NCBI RefSeq assembly: GCF_007197735.1
Contig: NZ_CP041637.1
Coordinates: forward strand, 3,870,787-3,934,786
From: Formosa sediminum
GTDB taxonomy: Bacteria > Bacteroidota > Bacteroidia > Flavobacteriales > Flavobacteriaceae
Direction of reading: 5' to 3'
DNA: 64,000 nucleotides
Both the position numbers and the translations under genes were made by a program. The notes under the pieces were generated by a model. The model was not told the origin of the DNA, did not search any database, and was given only the letters and a program-made list of their open reading frames with translations. Shown piece by piece: positions 16,188 to 27,306 of the stretch; the stretch's first letter is position 1, and each line of letters starts with the position of its first letter.

Positions 16188-17432
16188 TTATTTAGCAGCA
16201 TCTAATTTAGCTTGTACTTCTTTAGCTTTAGAAGATTCTCCAGTAGCATTGTAAATATTTATTAATTGTTGGTAAATATTTGGTTCTGGATTAGGGTTTT
16301 TAGCAATGTATTGTACTAATACATCTGCACCTTTATTAAATAAACTCGTCTTTTTAGCTCTTAATTCGTCATAACGAGCATTATCAGCTTTACTTGTTCC
16401 TAAATTATTCATTTCATCTATTAATGAGTTTCCTTCATCAATATAAGTTGTAGATTCATTTAAAGCTGCATCTGCGTAATCAGGTTTAATTTCTAAAGCT
16501 TTTTCGAAAGCTGATCTTGCTGCTTCAAAATCTTGATTCTTTAAAGAAATCACACCTATATTATAGTGTAAGTTTGGATTGTCCGGTTGTTGTTTAACAG
16601 CCTCTTCCATTAATGCTTTAAATTTATCTGTTTCTTCTAATTCTAAATATAAATTAGCTTCAGTTAAAATTAAATCTAAATTATCAGGATCTTGCTCTCT
16701 TGCTTTTTTTGCTGCAGCTAATGCTTCGTCTGTTTTTCCTTGAGATACATATATTAAAGCAATATTCTTTGTAATTTCTGCTTGCTTAGATTCTGTTTTA
16801 CGCATACCAGGATTGTTATGAGATTTTGCCTTAACAAATAAATCTCTTTGGCTTTCTGCCATAACTTCTTCTTCTCCTGTAGCAACATTAGTAGCATAAT
16901 ATTGCGTCTCTATACCTGTGTATCCTAACTCATCTAATTTAATATACTGTCTTAAAGCAGTATCATAATCTTGATCACTTACTGCACTTACAGCCGCATA
17001 ATACAAATATGTGGTATCTGAAGGCATAATGTTATATAACTGCTCAAATTGTTGACTTGCTATAGAATATTTTTTAGCCTTAAAATTATCATTAGCTTTA
17101 ACTAAATACGTGTTCTGCATTTTATTTTTAAATTCAGCGACTTCAGTTTTCATAGAATCATCTACCAAATCCAAGTTTTCTAATGCTTTATTTACATCTT
17201 CTGTAGATCCAGCTCCATTAGCATATAATGCTTCTGCTTGTAAAAAATAATACTTTGATTTGTATTTATCATCTATTGAAGACAACATTGGCGTCACTTG
17301 ATTTAATGAGGTCTTTGCTTCTGCATAGTTATTATTTTTTATTGCCTTTTCTGCTGCCTTTAATTCTTTTTTTTGTGCAAAAGAAAATGCACTAACGGAT
17401 AAAGCCAAAGCAACTATAATCTGTTTTTTCAT
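16188..17432 (-). CDS. Exported tetratricopeptide-repeat protein
   Basis: A 414-aa protein with a signal peptide (MKKQIIVALALSVSAFSFAQ) and TPR motifs through most of its length. Clear examples are GKTDEALAAAKKAREQDPDN, NLHYNIGVISLKNQDFEAAR, AFEKALEIKPDYADAALNES and ANDNFKAKKYSIASQQFEQL. No enzymatic domain is visible. It is probably a periplasmic or outer-membrane-associated scaffold. It starts 21 bp after the gyrA stop and shares its terminator, so it is likely co-transcribed with gyrA. The function is not known. Confidence 0.85.
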   Translation of the reverse strand: MKKQIIVALALSVSAFSFAQKKELKAAEKAIKNNNYAEAKTSLNQVTPMLSSIDDKYKSKYYFLQAEALYANGAGSTEDVNKALENLDLVDDSMKTEVAEFKNKMQNTYLVKANDNFKAKKYSIASQQFEQLYNIMPSDTTYLYYAAVSAVSDQDYDTALRQYIKLDELGYTGIETQYYATNVATGEEEVMAESQRDLFVKAKSHNNPGMRKTESKQAEITKNIALIYVSQGKTDEALAAAKKAREQDPDNLDLILTEANLYLELEETDKFKALMEEAVKQQPDNPNLHYNIGVISLKNQDFEAARSAFEKALEIKPDYADAALNESTTYIDEGNSLIDEMNNLGTSKADNARYDELRAKKTSLFNKGADVLVQYIAKNPNPEPNIYQQLINIYNATGESSKAKEVQAKLDAAK

Positions 17433-17453
17433 TGTAATAAAGTTAATTGTTAA

Positions 17454-20012
17454 TTATTTGTTTTCTAAGTTATTATTTTCAAGAGTCGTATCATCACCGT
17501 CTGCCGATGGATTATTATCTTCGACAGTTTCAATATCTTCAATTGTTTCTTCTTCGTGCATCACTTTTGCGACTGCTGCAATAGAATCGTTACCTTTTAA
17601 ATTAATAAGCTTTACACCTTGAGTGGCACGTCCCATAACTCTTAAATCTTGAACTGCGATTCTTATAGCAATACCTGATTTATTAATAATCATAAGATCG
17701 TCTGAATCTGAAACTGTTTTAATAGCTACTAATTTACCGGTCTTTTCTGTAATAGAAATGGTTTTTACACCTTTTCCTCCACGGTTGGTAATTCTGTATA
17801 CTGGCTCTCCATCTTCTGGATCGTCAATATAAGTACGTTTACCATATCCATTTTCAGATACCACTAATACAGATTCTTCTTGTGGATTCTCTACAGTAAT
17901 CATGCCAATTACTTCATCGTCTGCTTGAGCCAAGGTAATTCCACGTACTCCAGAAGCCCCTCTACCCATTGGTCTTGTTTTGGCTTCTTCAAAACGAATA
18001 GCTTTACCAGATTTTAAAGCTAACATCACTTGACTTGTTCCGGTAGTTAATTTTGCTTCTAAAAGCACATCGTCTTCCTTAATTGTAATGGCATTAATAC
18101 CGTTTGTTCTAGGACGAGAGTATTGTTCTAATGCTGTTTTTTTAACCTGACCATTTTTGGTAGCCATGATTACGTAATGACTGTTAATGTAATCTTCATC
18201 TTTAAGATCTTGAGTACATATAAATGCCATTACTTTATCGTCTTGCTCAATATTTATTAAATTCTGGATGGCTCTACCTTTAGACGTTTTACTTCCTTCT
18301 GGTATTTCGTAAACTCGCATCCAAAAACATTTTCCTTTTTGAGTAAAGAACAACATATATTGGTGATTGGTTCCAACAAATAAATGTTCTAAGAAATCTT
18401 CGTTTCGTGTGGTAGAAGCTTTTTGTCCTACACCTCCTCTATGTTGAGTTTTATATTCGTGAAGTGATGTACGCTTAATATAACCTGCATGAGAAATAGT
18501 AATTACTACTTGCTCATCTGGAATCATATCTTCGATACTTAAATCTCCCCCTGCATATTCAATTATAGAACGACGTTCGTCACCATACTTTTCTTTAACT
18601 ACTTGAAGCTCGTCTTTAATAATTTCCATACGACGCTCCTTTTTATCTAAGATATCTTTTAAATCTTCGATAGTTTTCATGATATCGTCATACTCTGAAC
18701 GTAATTTATCTTGCTCTAGTCCTGTAAGTTGACGCAAACGCATTTCAACTATAGCCTTCGCTTGTATTTCAGATAATTCAAAACGTTCAATTAAACGTGC
18801 TCGTGCTTCATCTGCATTAGAAGAACTACGAATAATTTGTATCACCTCATCAATATTATCTGAAGCAATAATTAATCCTTCTAATATGTGTGCACGTTCT
18901 TCAGCTTTACGTAATTCGTATGTAGTACGTCTTACAACAACCTCATGTCTGTGCTCAACAAAATGATGAATTAAATCTTTTAAGTTTAATAATTCTGGAC
19001 GTCCATTAACCAATGCAATATTATTTACACTAAAAGAGGTCTGTAATTGTGTATACTTAAATAATTTATTTAAAACGATATTAGGAATTGCATCACGTTT
19101 TAGTACGTAAACAATACGCATACCATTTCTATCAGATTCATCTCTAATGGTAGAAATACCGTCCAATTTCTTTTCATTTACTAAATCGGCTGTCTTTTTT
19201 ATCATTTCAGCCTTATTGACTTGGTACGGAATTTCTGTAACGATAATACATTCACGTCCATGAACCTCTTCAATATTTGCTTTTGCACGCATAACAATAC
19301 GTCCACGACCAGTATGGAATGCTTCTTTTACACCATCATAGCCATAAATTGTACCTCCTGTAGGAAAATCTGGAGCTTTAATATGTTTAATAAGCTCGTC
19401 AATTTCTATATCTTTATTTTCAATATATGCTATAGTACCATCAACCACTTCGCTCAAGTTGTGTGGTGGCATATTTGTAGCCATACCTACTGCAATACCC
19501 GAAGCTCCATTAATTAATAAACCTGGGATACGTGTTGGTAACACTGTAGGTTCTTGTAGGGTATCATCAAAATTTAATTTATGGTCTACAGTTTCTTTAT
19601 CGATATCTGCCAACATGTCTTCTGAAATCTTGCGCATACGAGCTTCTGTATAACGCATTGCTGCAGGGCTATCTCCATCTATAGAACCAAAGTTACCTTG
19701 TCCGTCAACTAACATATAACGTAAACTCCATTCTTGAGCCATACGCACCATAGCGTCGTAAACCGATGTATCTCCGTGTGGGTGATACTTTCCTAAAACT
19801 TCACCAACAATTCTTGCTGACTTTTTATGCGCTCCAGTTGCTCGTACTCCCAATTCGTACATTCCATATAAAACACGTCTGTGTACGGGTTTTAAACCAT
19901 CTCTAACATCGGGAAGTGCACGTGACACTATGACTGACATTGAGTAATCAATGTAGGCCGTTTTCATTTCGTCCTCAATATTAATTGGAATAAGCTTTTC
20001 TCCTTCTGCCAT
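17454..20012 (-). CDS. gyrA: DNA gyrase subunit A
   Basis: The 852-aa subunit breaks and rejoins DNA in the GyrA2GyrB2 complex that introduces negative supercoils. The N-terminal winged-helix/tower region is complete, with the catalytic tyrosine at residue 121 ([11 protein letters not shown]122 in E. coli). The quinolone-resistance region reads [15 protein letters not shown], with Thr82 and Asp86 at the places of E. coli Ser83 and Asp87. The C-terminal beta-pinwheel includes a GyrA-box-like QHRGGVGQK and ends in a short acidic tail. A threonine at this QRDR site is, as far as I recall, natural in some Flavobacteriaceae, so it need not reflect drug selection. It is transcribed divergently from clpC across a 260-bp gap. 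Confidence 0.97.
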   Translation of the reverse strand: MAEGEKLIPINIEDEMKTAYIDYSMSVIVSRALPDVRDGLKPVHRRVLYGMYELGVRATGAHKKSARIVGEVLGKYHPHGDTSVYDAMVRMAQEWSLRYMLVDGQGNFGSIDGDSPAAMRYTEARMRKISEDMLADIDKETVDHKLNFDDTLQEPTVLPTRIPGLLINGASGIAVGMATNMPPHNLSEVVDGTIAYIENKDIEIDELIKHIKAPDFPTGGTIYGYDGVKEAFHTGRGRIVMRAKANIEEVHGRECIIVTEIPYQVNKAEMIKKTADLVNEKKLDGISTIRDESDRNGMRIVYVLKRDAIPNIVLNKLFKYTQLQTSFSVNNIALVNGRPELLNLKDLIHHFVEHRHEVVVRRTTYELRKAEERAHILEGLIIASDNIDEVIQIIRSSSNADEARARLIERFELSEIQAKAIVEMRLRQLTGLEQDKLRSEYDDIMKTIEDLKDILDKKERRMEIIKDELQVVKEKYGDERRSIIEYAGGDLSIEDMIPDEQVVITISHAGYIKRTSLHEYKTQHRGGVGQKASTTRNEDFLEHLFVGTNHQYMLFFTQKGKCFWMRVYEIPEGSKTSKGRAIQNLINIEQDDKVMAFICTQDLKDEDYINSHYVIMATKNGQVKKTALEQYSRPRTNGINAITIKEDDVLLEAKLTTGTSQVMLALKSGKAIRFEEAKTRPMGRGASGVRGITLAQADDEVIGMITVENPQEESVLVVSENGYGKRTYIDDPEDGEPVYRITNRGGKGVKTISITEKTGKLVAIKTVSDSDDLMIINKSGIAIRIAVQDLRVMGRATQGVKLINLKGNDSIAAVAKVMHEEETIEDIETVEDNNPSADGDDTTLENNNLENK

Positions 20013-20272
20013 CTATAAAAATAATTTAGTTATCTTGTGTGTTTCAAATCGCGCTAATATAACCATTTCGCGAGTAATTACAGGCGTTTTAACAGTGTTT
20101 TTAAGCGTTTTTATTAACAATTCGTACAGCGGGATTAGTTAATAAGTAAGACATCAAATATTTTGATTATACAAAGATTTTTTTTCTATTAGCATAAATC
20201 ATATAATTTAAGGTATACTTTTTGTCTTTGGTAATATGTTTTAGTAATTTTAATGCAGAAAGGATTTAATAT

Positions 20273-22819
20273 ATGGATGATAATTTTTCACCAAGAGTAA
20301 AAGATGTTATAGCATACAGTAAAGAAGAAGCCCTACGTTTAGGACACGACTTTATAGGTACAGAACATCTTATGCTTGGACTTTTAAGAGACGGAAACGG
20401 AAAAGCAATAAATATTTTGAACGCCTTAGATATAGACTTAAATCATTTAAGGCGAAAGGTTGAAATATTAAGCCCTGCAAACCCTACGTTAACCGCAATT
20501 TCTAACGAAAAAAAGAACTTGCATCTTACAAGGCAAGCAGAACGTGCTTTAAAAACTACGTTTTTAGAAGCCAAACTATTTCAAAGTAATTCTATAAATA
20601 CAGCACACTTACTGCTATGTATTTTAAGGAATGAAAACGACCCTACAACTAAGCTTTTAAACAAGCTTAGAGTAGATTATGATAACGTTAAAGAACAATT
20701 TAAATTTATGATTACAAACGATGATAATTATATAGAGCCTAAAGCTGAATCGTTCCAAGACGACAGCCCAAGCGAAGACGACGCTACTAAAGATAATTTG
20801 TTCAATACACCAACAGGTAAAACAAATAAAAAATCTAAAACTCCAGTTTTAGATAATTTTGGTCGCGATTTAACAGCTATGGCCGAAGAAGGCAAACTAG
20901 ACCCCGTTGTTGGTCGTGAAAAAGAGATTGAACGTGTGTCTCAAATTTTAAGCAGACGTAAAAAAAACAATCCCCTTCTTATTGGAGAACCTGGAGTAGG
21001 AAAATCTGCTATTGCTGAAGGTTTAGCAAACAGAATTGTAAAACGTAAAGTTTCTAGAATCCTGTTTAACAAACGTGTTGTAACTCTAGATTTAGCAAGT
21101 TTAGTTGCTGGGACTAAATACCGCGGACAATTTGAAGAGCGCATGAAAGCGGTTATGAATGAACTTGAAAAAAATGACGATATTATTCTTTTCATTGATG
21201 AAATTCATACCATAGTCGGTGCCGGCGGAGCAACAGGTAGCCTAGATGCTTCTAATATGTTTAAACCTGCATTAGCTCGTGGAGAAATTCAATGTGTAGG
21301 TGCGACAACTTTAGATGAATACAGACAATATATTGAAAAAGATGGTGCACTTGAACGCCGTTTCCAAAAGGTTATTGTTGAACCTACTACTGTTGAAGAA
21401 ACTATAGAGATATTAAACAATATTAAAGATAAATACGAAAGTCATCATAATGTAAATTATACACCAGAAGCTATCGAAGCTTGTGTTAAATTAACAAGTC
21501 GTTATATGACAGATCGGTTTTTACCAGACAAAGCTATAGATGCTTTAGACGAAGCAGGATCTCGAGTACACATTACCAACATTAATGTACCTAAACAAAT
21601 TCTAGAACTTGAAACTGAATTGGAACAAGTTAGAGAAACAAAAACATCTGTAGTTAAAAAACAGAAATACGAAGAGGCTGCCAAATTAAGAGACGACGAA
21701 AAACGTCTTGAAAAAGAATTGGCTCTTGCACAAGAAAAATGGGAAGAAGACACTAAGCAACATCGCGAACTAGTTACCGAAGAAAATGTAGCTGATGTAG
21801 TTTCAATGATGACTGGAATTCCGGTTAACCGAATTGCACAAACAGAGAGTAATAAATTAGCCGTATTACCTGAACTTATTAAAGGAAAAGTTATAGGTCA
21901 AGATGATGCCGTTTCAAAAGTTGTAAAAGCCATTCAGCGTAATCGTGCCGGATTAAAAGACCCTAATAAACCTATCGGTTCATTTATCTTTTTAGGGCAA
22001 ACAGGAGTTGGTAAAACACAATTAGCCAAAGTATTAGCTAAACAATTATTTGATAGTGAAGATGCTTTAGTTAGAATAGATATGAGTGAGTATATGGAAA
22101 AATTCGCCATTTCTAGATTAGTGGGAGCGCCTCCTGGATACGTTGGTTATGAAGAAGGTGGTCAGTTAACAGAAAAAATAAGACGGAAGCCTTATGCTGT
22201 TGTCCTTTTAGATGAAATTGAAAAAGCGCATCCAGATGTCTTTAATATGATGTTACAAGTACTAGACGATGGGTTCTTAACAGATAGTTTGGGGCGTAAA
22301 ATCGATTTTAGAAATACCATCATTATCATGACATCCAATATTGGTGCTCGTAAATTAAAAGATTTTGGTACAGGTATTGGTTTTGGCACAGCTTCTCAAA
22401 AAGCTCAAGAAGACGCCAATACAAGAAGTGTTATCGAAAGCGCTCTAAAGAAGGCCTTTGCTCCAGAATTCTTAAATAGAATAGATGATGTTATTGTATT
22501 TAATACATTAGAGAAGAGTGATCTTAATAGTATTATAAAAATAGAATTAGACAAACTTTTATTACGCATTAAAGATCTAGGTTACGATTTAAAATTAAGC
22601 GAAAAAGCCACAAGTTTTATAGCCGAAAAAGGATTTGATAAACAATATGGTGCACGTCCGCTAAAACGCGCTATTCAAAAATATGTAGAAGACGCCTTAG
22701 CAGAAGAAATTATTACTTCTAAAATTCATGAAGGCGATGTCATTTTAATGGATCTGGACGAATCTAGTCAAGAATTAATAATTACCATTGAAAAACAAGA
22801 AAAACCTACAGAATCATAA
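20273..22819 (+). CDS. clpC: ATP-dependent Clp protease ATPase subunit ClpC
   Basis: An 848-aa Hsp100 unfoldase that feeds proteins to ClpP. In order it has the Clp N-domain (DDNFSPRVKDVIAYSKEEA and a second repeat), the first AAA+ domain with Walker A GEPGVGKSA near residue 238, and a UVR/M-domain coiled region near 460-495 (KYEEAAKLRDDEKRLEKE). The second AAA+ domain follows, with GQTGVGKTQ near 575. The loop TGIGFGTA near residue 700 supplies the hydrophobic IGF tripeptide used to dock on ClpP, which separates ClpC from ClpB. The gene is monocistronic, closed by a strong hairpin. No clpP lies in the window. Confidence 0.95.
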   Translation: MDDNFSPRVKDVIAYSKEEALRLGHDFIGTEHLMLGLLRDGNGKAINILNALDIDLNHLRRKVEILSPANPTLTAISNEKKNLHLTRQAERALKTTFLEAKLFQSNSINTAHLLLCILRNENDPTTKLLNKLRVDYDNVKEQFKFMITNDDNYIEPKAESFQDDSPSEDDATKDNLFNTPTGKTNKKSKTPVLDNFGRDLTAMAEEGKLDPVVGREKEIERVSQILSRRKKNNPLLIGEPGVGKSAIAEGLANRIVKRKVSRILFNKRVVTLDLASLVAGTKYRGQFEERMKAVMNELEKNDDIILFIDEIHTIVGAGGATGSLDASNMFKPALARGEIQCVGATTLDEYRQYIEKDGALERRFQKVIVEPTTVEETIEILNNIKDKYESHHNVNYTPEAIEACVKLTSRYMTDRFLPDKAIDALDEAGSRVHITNINVPKQILELETELEQVRETKTSVVKKQKYEEAAKLRDDEKRLEKELALAQEKWEEDTKQHRELVTEENVADVVSMMTGIPVNRIAQTESNKLAVLPELIKGKVIGQDDAVSKVVKAIQRNRAGLKDPNKPIGSFIFLGQTGVGKTQLAKVLAKQLFDSEDALVRIDMSEYMEKFAISRLVGAPPGYVGYEEGGQLTEKIRRKPYAVVLLDEIEKAHPDVFNMMLQVLDDGFLTDSLGRKIDFRNTIIIMTSNIGARKLKDFGTGIGFGTASQKAQEDANTRSVIESALKKAFAPEFLNRIDDVIVFNTLEKSDLNSIIKIELDKLLLRIKDLGYDLKLSEKATSFIAEKGFDKQYGARPLKRAIQKYVEDALAEEIITSKIHEGDVILMDLDESSQELIITIEKQEKPTES

Positions 22820-22833
22820 CAATTTTAATACTT

Positions 22834-22868
22834 AAAAGCCCGATAATTTTATTATCGGGCTTTTTTTT
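22834..22868 (+). terminator. clpC terminator
   Basis: A perfect 14-bp stem (22834-22847 with 22851-22864; core agcccgataat) encloses a 3-base loop and is followed by a run of eight T. It lies 15 bp after the clpC stop. Confidence 0.95.
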
Positions 22869-22933
22869 ACAATTTTATATCGTAAAGCTTAAACATTTAC
22901 TCCTTTTTATAATTAATTATTACTCGATTCTAT

Positions 22934-22941
22934 TATTTTTG
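22934..22941 (+). promoter_or_regulatory. -7 box (TATTTTTG) upstream of the TlpA-like gene
   Basis: It matches the Bacteroidota -7 consensus TANNTTTG and lies 19 nt before the start codon at 22961. I found no TTG at the usual -33 distance, so support is partial. Confidence 0.45.
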
Positions 22942-22960
22942 ATACTTAAAAAAACCTATT

Positions 22961-23989
22961 ATGAAAAAAATATTTATTGCTATTGGTGCTCTTACCATTT
23001 TTGCTTGTCAAGAAGCTCCAAAAAAAGATTATGCTACACTTTCTGGTACAATTAAAAATAAAAATAGTGATTCTCTAATTGTCAGAACCCGTACTTATAG
23101 CAAGACCATTCAGGTTAGCGAAAATGGAACTTTTAGCGATACTTTAAAAATAGAAGCTGGTTTATATAACCTGTATGACGGCAAAGAATCAACAAACGTA
23201 TTTCTTAAAAATGGTTACGATTTAAAACTTTCGTTAGACACTAATGCTTTTGATGAAACCATTACTTATACTGGAGAAGGAGCTGAAAACAACAACTTTT
23301 TAGCAGAAAAATCCTTAGTTGAAGAAAAGCTATTAACTCAAGATTTTTCTTCTATGGATTTAGAAACATTAGATTCTAAGTTTAATGATATTGAAAAAGA
23401 ACTCTCTGGGTTTTACAACTCCAAACCTAGTATAGATTCTACCATTACCGTTATGGCTTCAAAAAATTTAAAGCCTATGCTAGAAGGTACAAAAAAATAC
23501 TATGCTAACAACATTATGCTTAAGCAAGAGATGACAGGAAAACCCTCTCCTCTATTTGTAGATTACACAAATGCAGACGGCTCTACAACATCTTTAGAAA
23601 GTTTAAAAGGCAAATATGTATATATTGATGTTTGGGCAACATGGTGTGCACCATGTAAAGCAGAAATCCCTTCTTTAAAAGCGTTAGAAGAAGAATATCA
23701 TGATAAGAATATTACCTTTGTAAGCCTTTCTGTGGATGATGACAAAACACATGGAGGCTCTTGGGACAAAGCAAAAGAAGACTGGTTAGCAATGGTTAAA
23801 GATCAAGCTCTTGGTGGTGTACAAGTAATGTCTCCTGAAGGATGGCAATCTAAATTTGTAAGAGACTATAAGGTTAACGGTATTCCTAGATTTATATTAA
23901 TTGACCCTGAAGGAAATGTTGTAGACCCTAGCGCTCCAAGACCATCAGACTCTAAACTAAAAGAATTATTTACTTCATTAAGTATTTAA
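22961..23989 (+). CDS. TlpA-like thiol-disulfide oxidoreductase lipoprotein
   Basis: A 342-aa protein with a lipoprotein signal (GALTIFACQEA, Cys at about residue 17). Residues about 25-115 form a beta-rich domain like the DUF4369 region often fused to such proteins (TLSGTIKNKNSDSLIV). Residues 116-190 are a helical linker. The C-terminal thioredoxin fold carries the active site W-C229-A-P-C232 (DVWATWCAPCKAEIP) and the cis-proline segment NGIPRFILID. It should act in the periplasm or at the outer membrane as a disulfide reductase or isomerase. It stands alone between the clpC and ytxJ terminators. The substrate is unknown. Confidence 0.9.
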   Translation: MKKIFIAIGALTIFACQEAPKKDYATLSGTIKNKNSDSLIVRTRTYSKTIQVSENGTFSDTLKIEAGLYNLYDGKESTNVFLKNGYDLKLSLDTNAFDETITYTGEGAENNNFLAEKSLVEEKLLTQDFSSMDLETLDSKFNDIEKELSGFYNSKPSIDSTITVMASKNLKPMLEGTKKYYANNIMLKQEMTGKPSPLFVDYTNADGSTTSLESLKGKYVYIDVWATWCAPCKAEIPSLKALEEEYHDKNITFVSLSVDDDKTHGGSWDKAKEDWLAMVKDQALGGVQVMSPEGWQSKFVRDYKVNGIPRFILIDPEGNVVDPSAPRPSDSKLKELFTSLSI

Positions 23990-24008
23990 TTTAGAATTTA
24001 AATACTTT

Positions 24009-24051
24009 TAAAAAATCCGCTTGAAGCAGAGCTTTCAAGCGGATTTTTTTT
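24009..24051. terminator. Bidirectional terminator between the TlpA-like gene and ytxJ
   Basis: A perfect 15-bp stem (24011-24025 with 24034-24048) with core atccgcttgaa and an 8-base loop has A and T tracts on both sides. It serves the plus-strand TlpA-like gene and the convergent minus-strand ytxJ gene, whose stop codon begins only a few bases away. Confidence 0.93.
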
Positions 24052-24053
24052 AT

Positions 24054-24440
24054 TTAGTATCCAGACAAATCTACTGTATTTATTTCTCCATGAGATGCAT
24101 GTTTTACAACAACTCCATTTTTTATTATTATAAGTTGTGGAGACTCATGATACACATTTAACGTATCTGCAACGGCTCGCGACAACTCCCGATGTTGTAA
24201 CAAATCCAAAAAATACATATCTATATTTAAATCTGGATTATAAGCTTTTTCAAACTGACTAAGAACCATTCTACTAATACCACAACGTGTTGAATGTTTA
24301 AATATAAGTTGCGTATTACTTTTTGAAGCCTCTACAATACTATCTACCTGACTTTCTGAAACTAAAGCCTTCCACGGTAAAGATGGTTTTTCACTCTGTT
24401 CTGAAGAATTATTACTAAATATTTTATCAAAAAATCCCAT
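24054..24440 (-). CDS. ytxJ: YtxJ-like bacillithiol-system redox protein
   Basis: A thioredoxin-fold protein of 128 aa, read from the ATG at 24440 ([10 protein letters not shown]). An open frame extends 15 codons further upstream but lacks conservation-like character. The active-site segment is [12 protein letters not shown] with a single cysteine (Cys53), followed by [20 protein letters not shown]. These features match the YtxJ (DUF2847) family, proposed as monothiol bacilliredoxins acting on proteins S-bacillithiolated under oxidative stress. It faces the TlpA-like gene and is divergent from clpB with a 136-bp gap. The biochemical role is assumed from the family. Confidence 0.85.
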   Translation of the reverse strand: MGFFDKIFSNNSSEQSEKPSLPWKALVSESQVDSIVEASKSNTQLIFKHSTRCGISRMVLSQFEKAYNPDLNIDMYFLDLLQHRELSRAVADTLNVYHESPQLIIIKNGVVVKHASHGEINTVDLSGY

Positions 24441-24511
24441 ATTTTCATTAATTTTAAGTCTTACCACTCGCAACAACAAAGACAAATCGTCAGCTTTTAC
24501 CTATTCAAAAC

Positions 24512-24524
24512 AGACATTTTGTCT
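24512..24524. promoter_or_regulatory. Inverted repeat in the ytxJ-clpB intergenic region
   Basis: AGACA and TGTCT are perfectly inverted around ttt, 52 bp before the clpB start codon. A looser CCTA...TAGG pair follows at 24526-24543. The 9-mer TTTTGTCTT here (24517-24525) is also found 44 bp before the clpC start (20220-20228). This could be a regulator site or part of a related promoter; no known operator is matched. Confidence 0.35.
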
Positions 24525-24576
24525 TCCTATATTAAATGGTAGGAAAATTGATTATTCATTGAAAAACATAAATACA

Positions 24577-27183
24577 ATGAACTTTAACAATTATACAATA
24601 AAATCTCAAGAAGCCATACAACGTGCTCAACAAATTGCACAAGAAAATGGCCAACAAAGTTTAGAGAACGAACATGTTTTTAAAGCTATCTCTGAGGTAG
24701 ATGAAAATGTGTTACCGTTTATTCTAAAAAAACTGAATGTAAATATCAATATTTTAAAGCAAGCTGTAGATAAGCAAATTGAAAGTTTTCCTAAAGTTTC
24801 TGGTGCCGAGATAATGGCCTCTCGAGAATTAGGTACAGCTTTAAATGAAGCCTCTAGTATTGCTAAAAAAATGAATGATGAGTATGTTTCTGTAGAACAC
24901 TTAATCGTAGCAATTTTTAAATCAAAAAGCAAGATTTCACAAATGCTAAAAGATCAAGGTGTTACTGAAAAAGGACTTATTGCTGCAATTGAAGAATTAA
25001 GAAAAGGCGATCGAGTTACCTCTCAAAGTCAAGAAGAAACCTATAACGCTCTTAATAAATATGCTAAAAATTTAAATGAATTAGCAAAAACCGGAAAACT
25101 GGATCCTGTAATTGGACGTGATGAAGAAATTCGTAGAATTTTACAAATCTTATCCAGACGTACAAAAAACAATCCCATTTTAGTTGGAGAGCCTGGTACT
25201 GGTAAAACTGCTATTGCAGAAGGCTTAGCACATAGAATTGTAGATGGAGATGTCCCTGAAAATTTAAAAGACAAACAAATTTTCGCTTTAGATATGGGTG
25301 CACTTATTGCAGGTGCTAAATATAAAGGTGAATTTGAAGAACGTTTAAAAGCCGTAGTAAAAGAAGTTACAACCAGCGAAGGAGATATTGTATTATTTAT
25401 AGACGAAATACATACTCTAGTTGGTGCTGGTGGCGGACAAGGTGCGATGGATGCTGCTAATATTTTAAAACCAGCTTTAGCACGTGGCGAACTTAGAGCT
25501 ATTGGAGCCACAACGTTAGACGAATATCAAAAATATTTTGAAAAAGATAAAGCGCTAGAACGTCGTTTCCAAAAAGTAATAGTTAATGAGCCCGATACTG
25601 AAAGTGCAATTTCTATATTACGAGGAATAAAAGAAAAATACGAAACACACCATAAAGTACGTATTAAAGATGAAGCTATTATTGGTGCAGTAGAATTATC
25701 TGAACGCTACATAACCAATCGTTTTTTACCAGATAAGGCAATTGATTTAATGGATGAAGCTGCCTCTAAATTGCGTATGGAAATTAACTCTAAACCTGAA
25801 GAACTTGATGTCTTAGACAGAAAAGTAATGCAGTTAGAAATTGAAATTGAGGCTATAAAACGTGAAAAAGACGAAGTAAAACTTAAAAGTTTAAAATCGG
25901 ACTTAGCAAATCTAAAAGAAGAACGCAACGAGATAAATGCAAAATGGAAAAGCGAAAAAGAAGTTGTAGATAATATTCAAGCCGCTAAATCTGATATTGA
26001 AAACTTTAAACTTGAAGCTGAACGTGCAGAACGTGAAGGCGATTACGGTAAAGTAGCCGAAATTAGATATGGTAAAATTAAAACCGCTCAAGAACGCTTA
26101 GATGCTCTTCAAAACGAATTAAATAAAAATAAATCAGAAAGTTCTTTAATAAAAGAGGAAGTTACATACGATGATATTGCTGAAGTTGTAGCCAAATGGA
26201 CGGGAATTCCAGTAACTAAAATGCTACAAAGTGAACGCGAAAAACTATTACGTTTAGAAGACGAATTACATAAACGTGTTGTAGGTCAAGAAGAAGCTAT
26301 AACAGCAGTAAGTGACGCAGTAAGACGTAGCCGTGCAGGTTTACAAAATCCGCAAAAACCTATCGGAACCTTCTTATTTCTAGGAACAACAGGAGTTGGG
26401 AAAACAGAATTAGCTAAAGCCCTCGCTGAGTATTTATTTGATGATGAAAATGCAATGACGCGTATAGATATGAGTGAGTACCAAGAACGTCACGCTGTAA
26501 GCAGATTAGTTGGTGCACCTCCAGGATATGTAGGTTACGATGAAGGCGGACAATTAACAGAAGCTGTACGTAGAAAACCATATTCTGTAGTGCTCTTAGA
26601 TGAAATTGAAAAAGCACACCCAGATACGTTTAATATTTTATTACAAGTGTTAGACGAAGGACGCTTAACAGATAATAAAGGACGTGTAGCCGATTTTAAA
26701 AACACAATTATAATTATGACTTCTAATATGGGTAGTCAAATTATTCAAGAACGGTTTGAAGCAACTAAAGATATTGAAAGTGCCATTGAAACAGCAAAAC
26801 TAGATGTCTTAGCCGTTTTAAAGCAATCTGTAAGACCAGAGTTTTTAAACAGGATAGACGACACTATAATGTTTACACCTTTAAGTCAAGAAAACATAAA
26901 TGAAATTGTAGAATTACAACTTAAAAGTGTTTCAAAAATGATTGCTCAACAAGGTATAACGTTTGATGCAACTCCAGAAGCTATAAGCTATTTGGCTAAA
27001 AAAGGTTATAACCCAGAATACGGTGCTAGACCCGTTAAGCGTGTAATACAAAAAGAAGTTTTAAACGAATTGAGTAAAGAAATATTAGCGGGGAAAGTAA
27101 CTACAGATAGTATTATCTTACTTGACAATTTTGATGATACTTTGGTTTTTAGAAATCAAGATAGTTTAATTGCTCAAGAATAA
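24577..27183 (+). CDS. clpB: ATP-dependent disaggregase ClpB
   Basis: An 868-aa Hsp100 disaggregase that works with DnaK. The ATG at 24577 ([13 protein letters not shown]) gives the normal family length; an upstream in-frame TTG at 24559 is less likely. Order: Clp N-domain, first AAA+ with GEPGTGKTA near residue 204, long coiled-coil M-domain near 405-520 ([20 protein letters not shown]), and second AAA+ with GTTGVGKTE near residue 604. The M-domain is full length and no IGF/VGF ClpP loop is seen, which separates it from the neighbouring ClpC. It is monocistronic and followed by a 10-bp-stem terminator about 80 bp downstream. Confidence 0.96.
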   Translation: MNFNNYTIKSQEAIQRAQQIAQENGQQSLENEHVFKAISEVDENVLPFILKKLNVNINILKQAVDKQIESFPKVSGAEIMASRELGTALNEASSIAKKMNDEYVSVEHLIVAIFKSKSKISQMLKDQGVTEKGLIAAIEELRKGDRVTSQSQEETYNALNKYAKNLNELAKTGKLDPVIGRDEEIRRILQILSRRTKNNPILVGEPGTGKTAIAEGLAHRIVDGDVPENLKDKQIFALDMGALIAGAKYKGEFEERLKAVVKEVTTSEGDIVLFIDEIHTLVGAGGGQGAMDAANILKPALARGELRAIGATTLDEYQKYFEKDKALERRFQKVIVNEPDTESAISILRGIKEKYETHHKVRIKDEAIIGAVELSERYITNRFLPDKAIDLMDEAASKLRMEINSKPEELDVLDRKVMQLEIEIEAIKREKDEVKLKSLKSDLANLKEERNEINAKWKSEKEVVDNIQAAKSDIENFKLEAERAEREGDYGKVAEIRYGKIKTAQERLDALQNELNKNKSESSLIKEEVTYDDIAEVVAKWTGIPVTKMLQSEREKLLRLEDELHKRVVGQEEAITAVSDAVRRSRAGLQNPQKPIGTFLFLGTTGVGKTELAKALAEYLFDDENAMTRIDMSEYQERHAVSRLVGAPPGYVGYDEGGQLTEAVRRKPYSVVLLDEIEKAHPDTFNILLQVLDEGRLTDNKGRVADFKNTIIIMTSNMGSQIIQERFEATKDIESAIETAKLDVLAVLKQSVRPEFLNRIDDTIMFTPLSQENINEIVELQLKSVSKMIAQQGITFDATPEAISYLAKKGYNPEYGARPVKRVIQKEVLNELSKEILAGKVTTDSIILLDNFDDTLVFRNQDSLIAQE

Positions 27184-27262
27184 TTAAAGTTATGTTAAAA
27201 AGCAGCTTTGCACATAATATAACAAACCTCGCTCCGTTTTAAGAGTAGGTTGGTTAGTAATC

Positions 27263-27306
27263 AAAAGCAATGTGTATCTGAAATATGATGGCATTGCTTT
27301 TTTTTA
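27263..27306 (+). terminator. clpB terminator
   Basis: aaaagcaatg (27263-27272) pairs with cattgctttt (27292-27301) around a 19-base loop and ends in a T run. A weaker inverted pair, aacct...aggtt, lies just upstream within 27224-27251, so the 3' region may fold as two hairpins in series. Confidence 0.85.

Noticed and set aside
17808..17860. Quinolone-resistance allele in gyrA
   Set aside because: The residue at the Ser83-equivalent position is Thr, encoded near 19765, which seems to be a natural variant in this family; the Asp87-equivalent is unchanged, so acquired resistance cannot be claimed.
19221..19653. Plus-strand ORFs inside gyrA
   Set aside because: Antisense to conserved gyrA codons, with no family signature.
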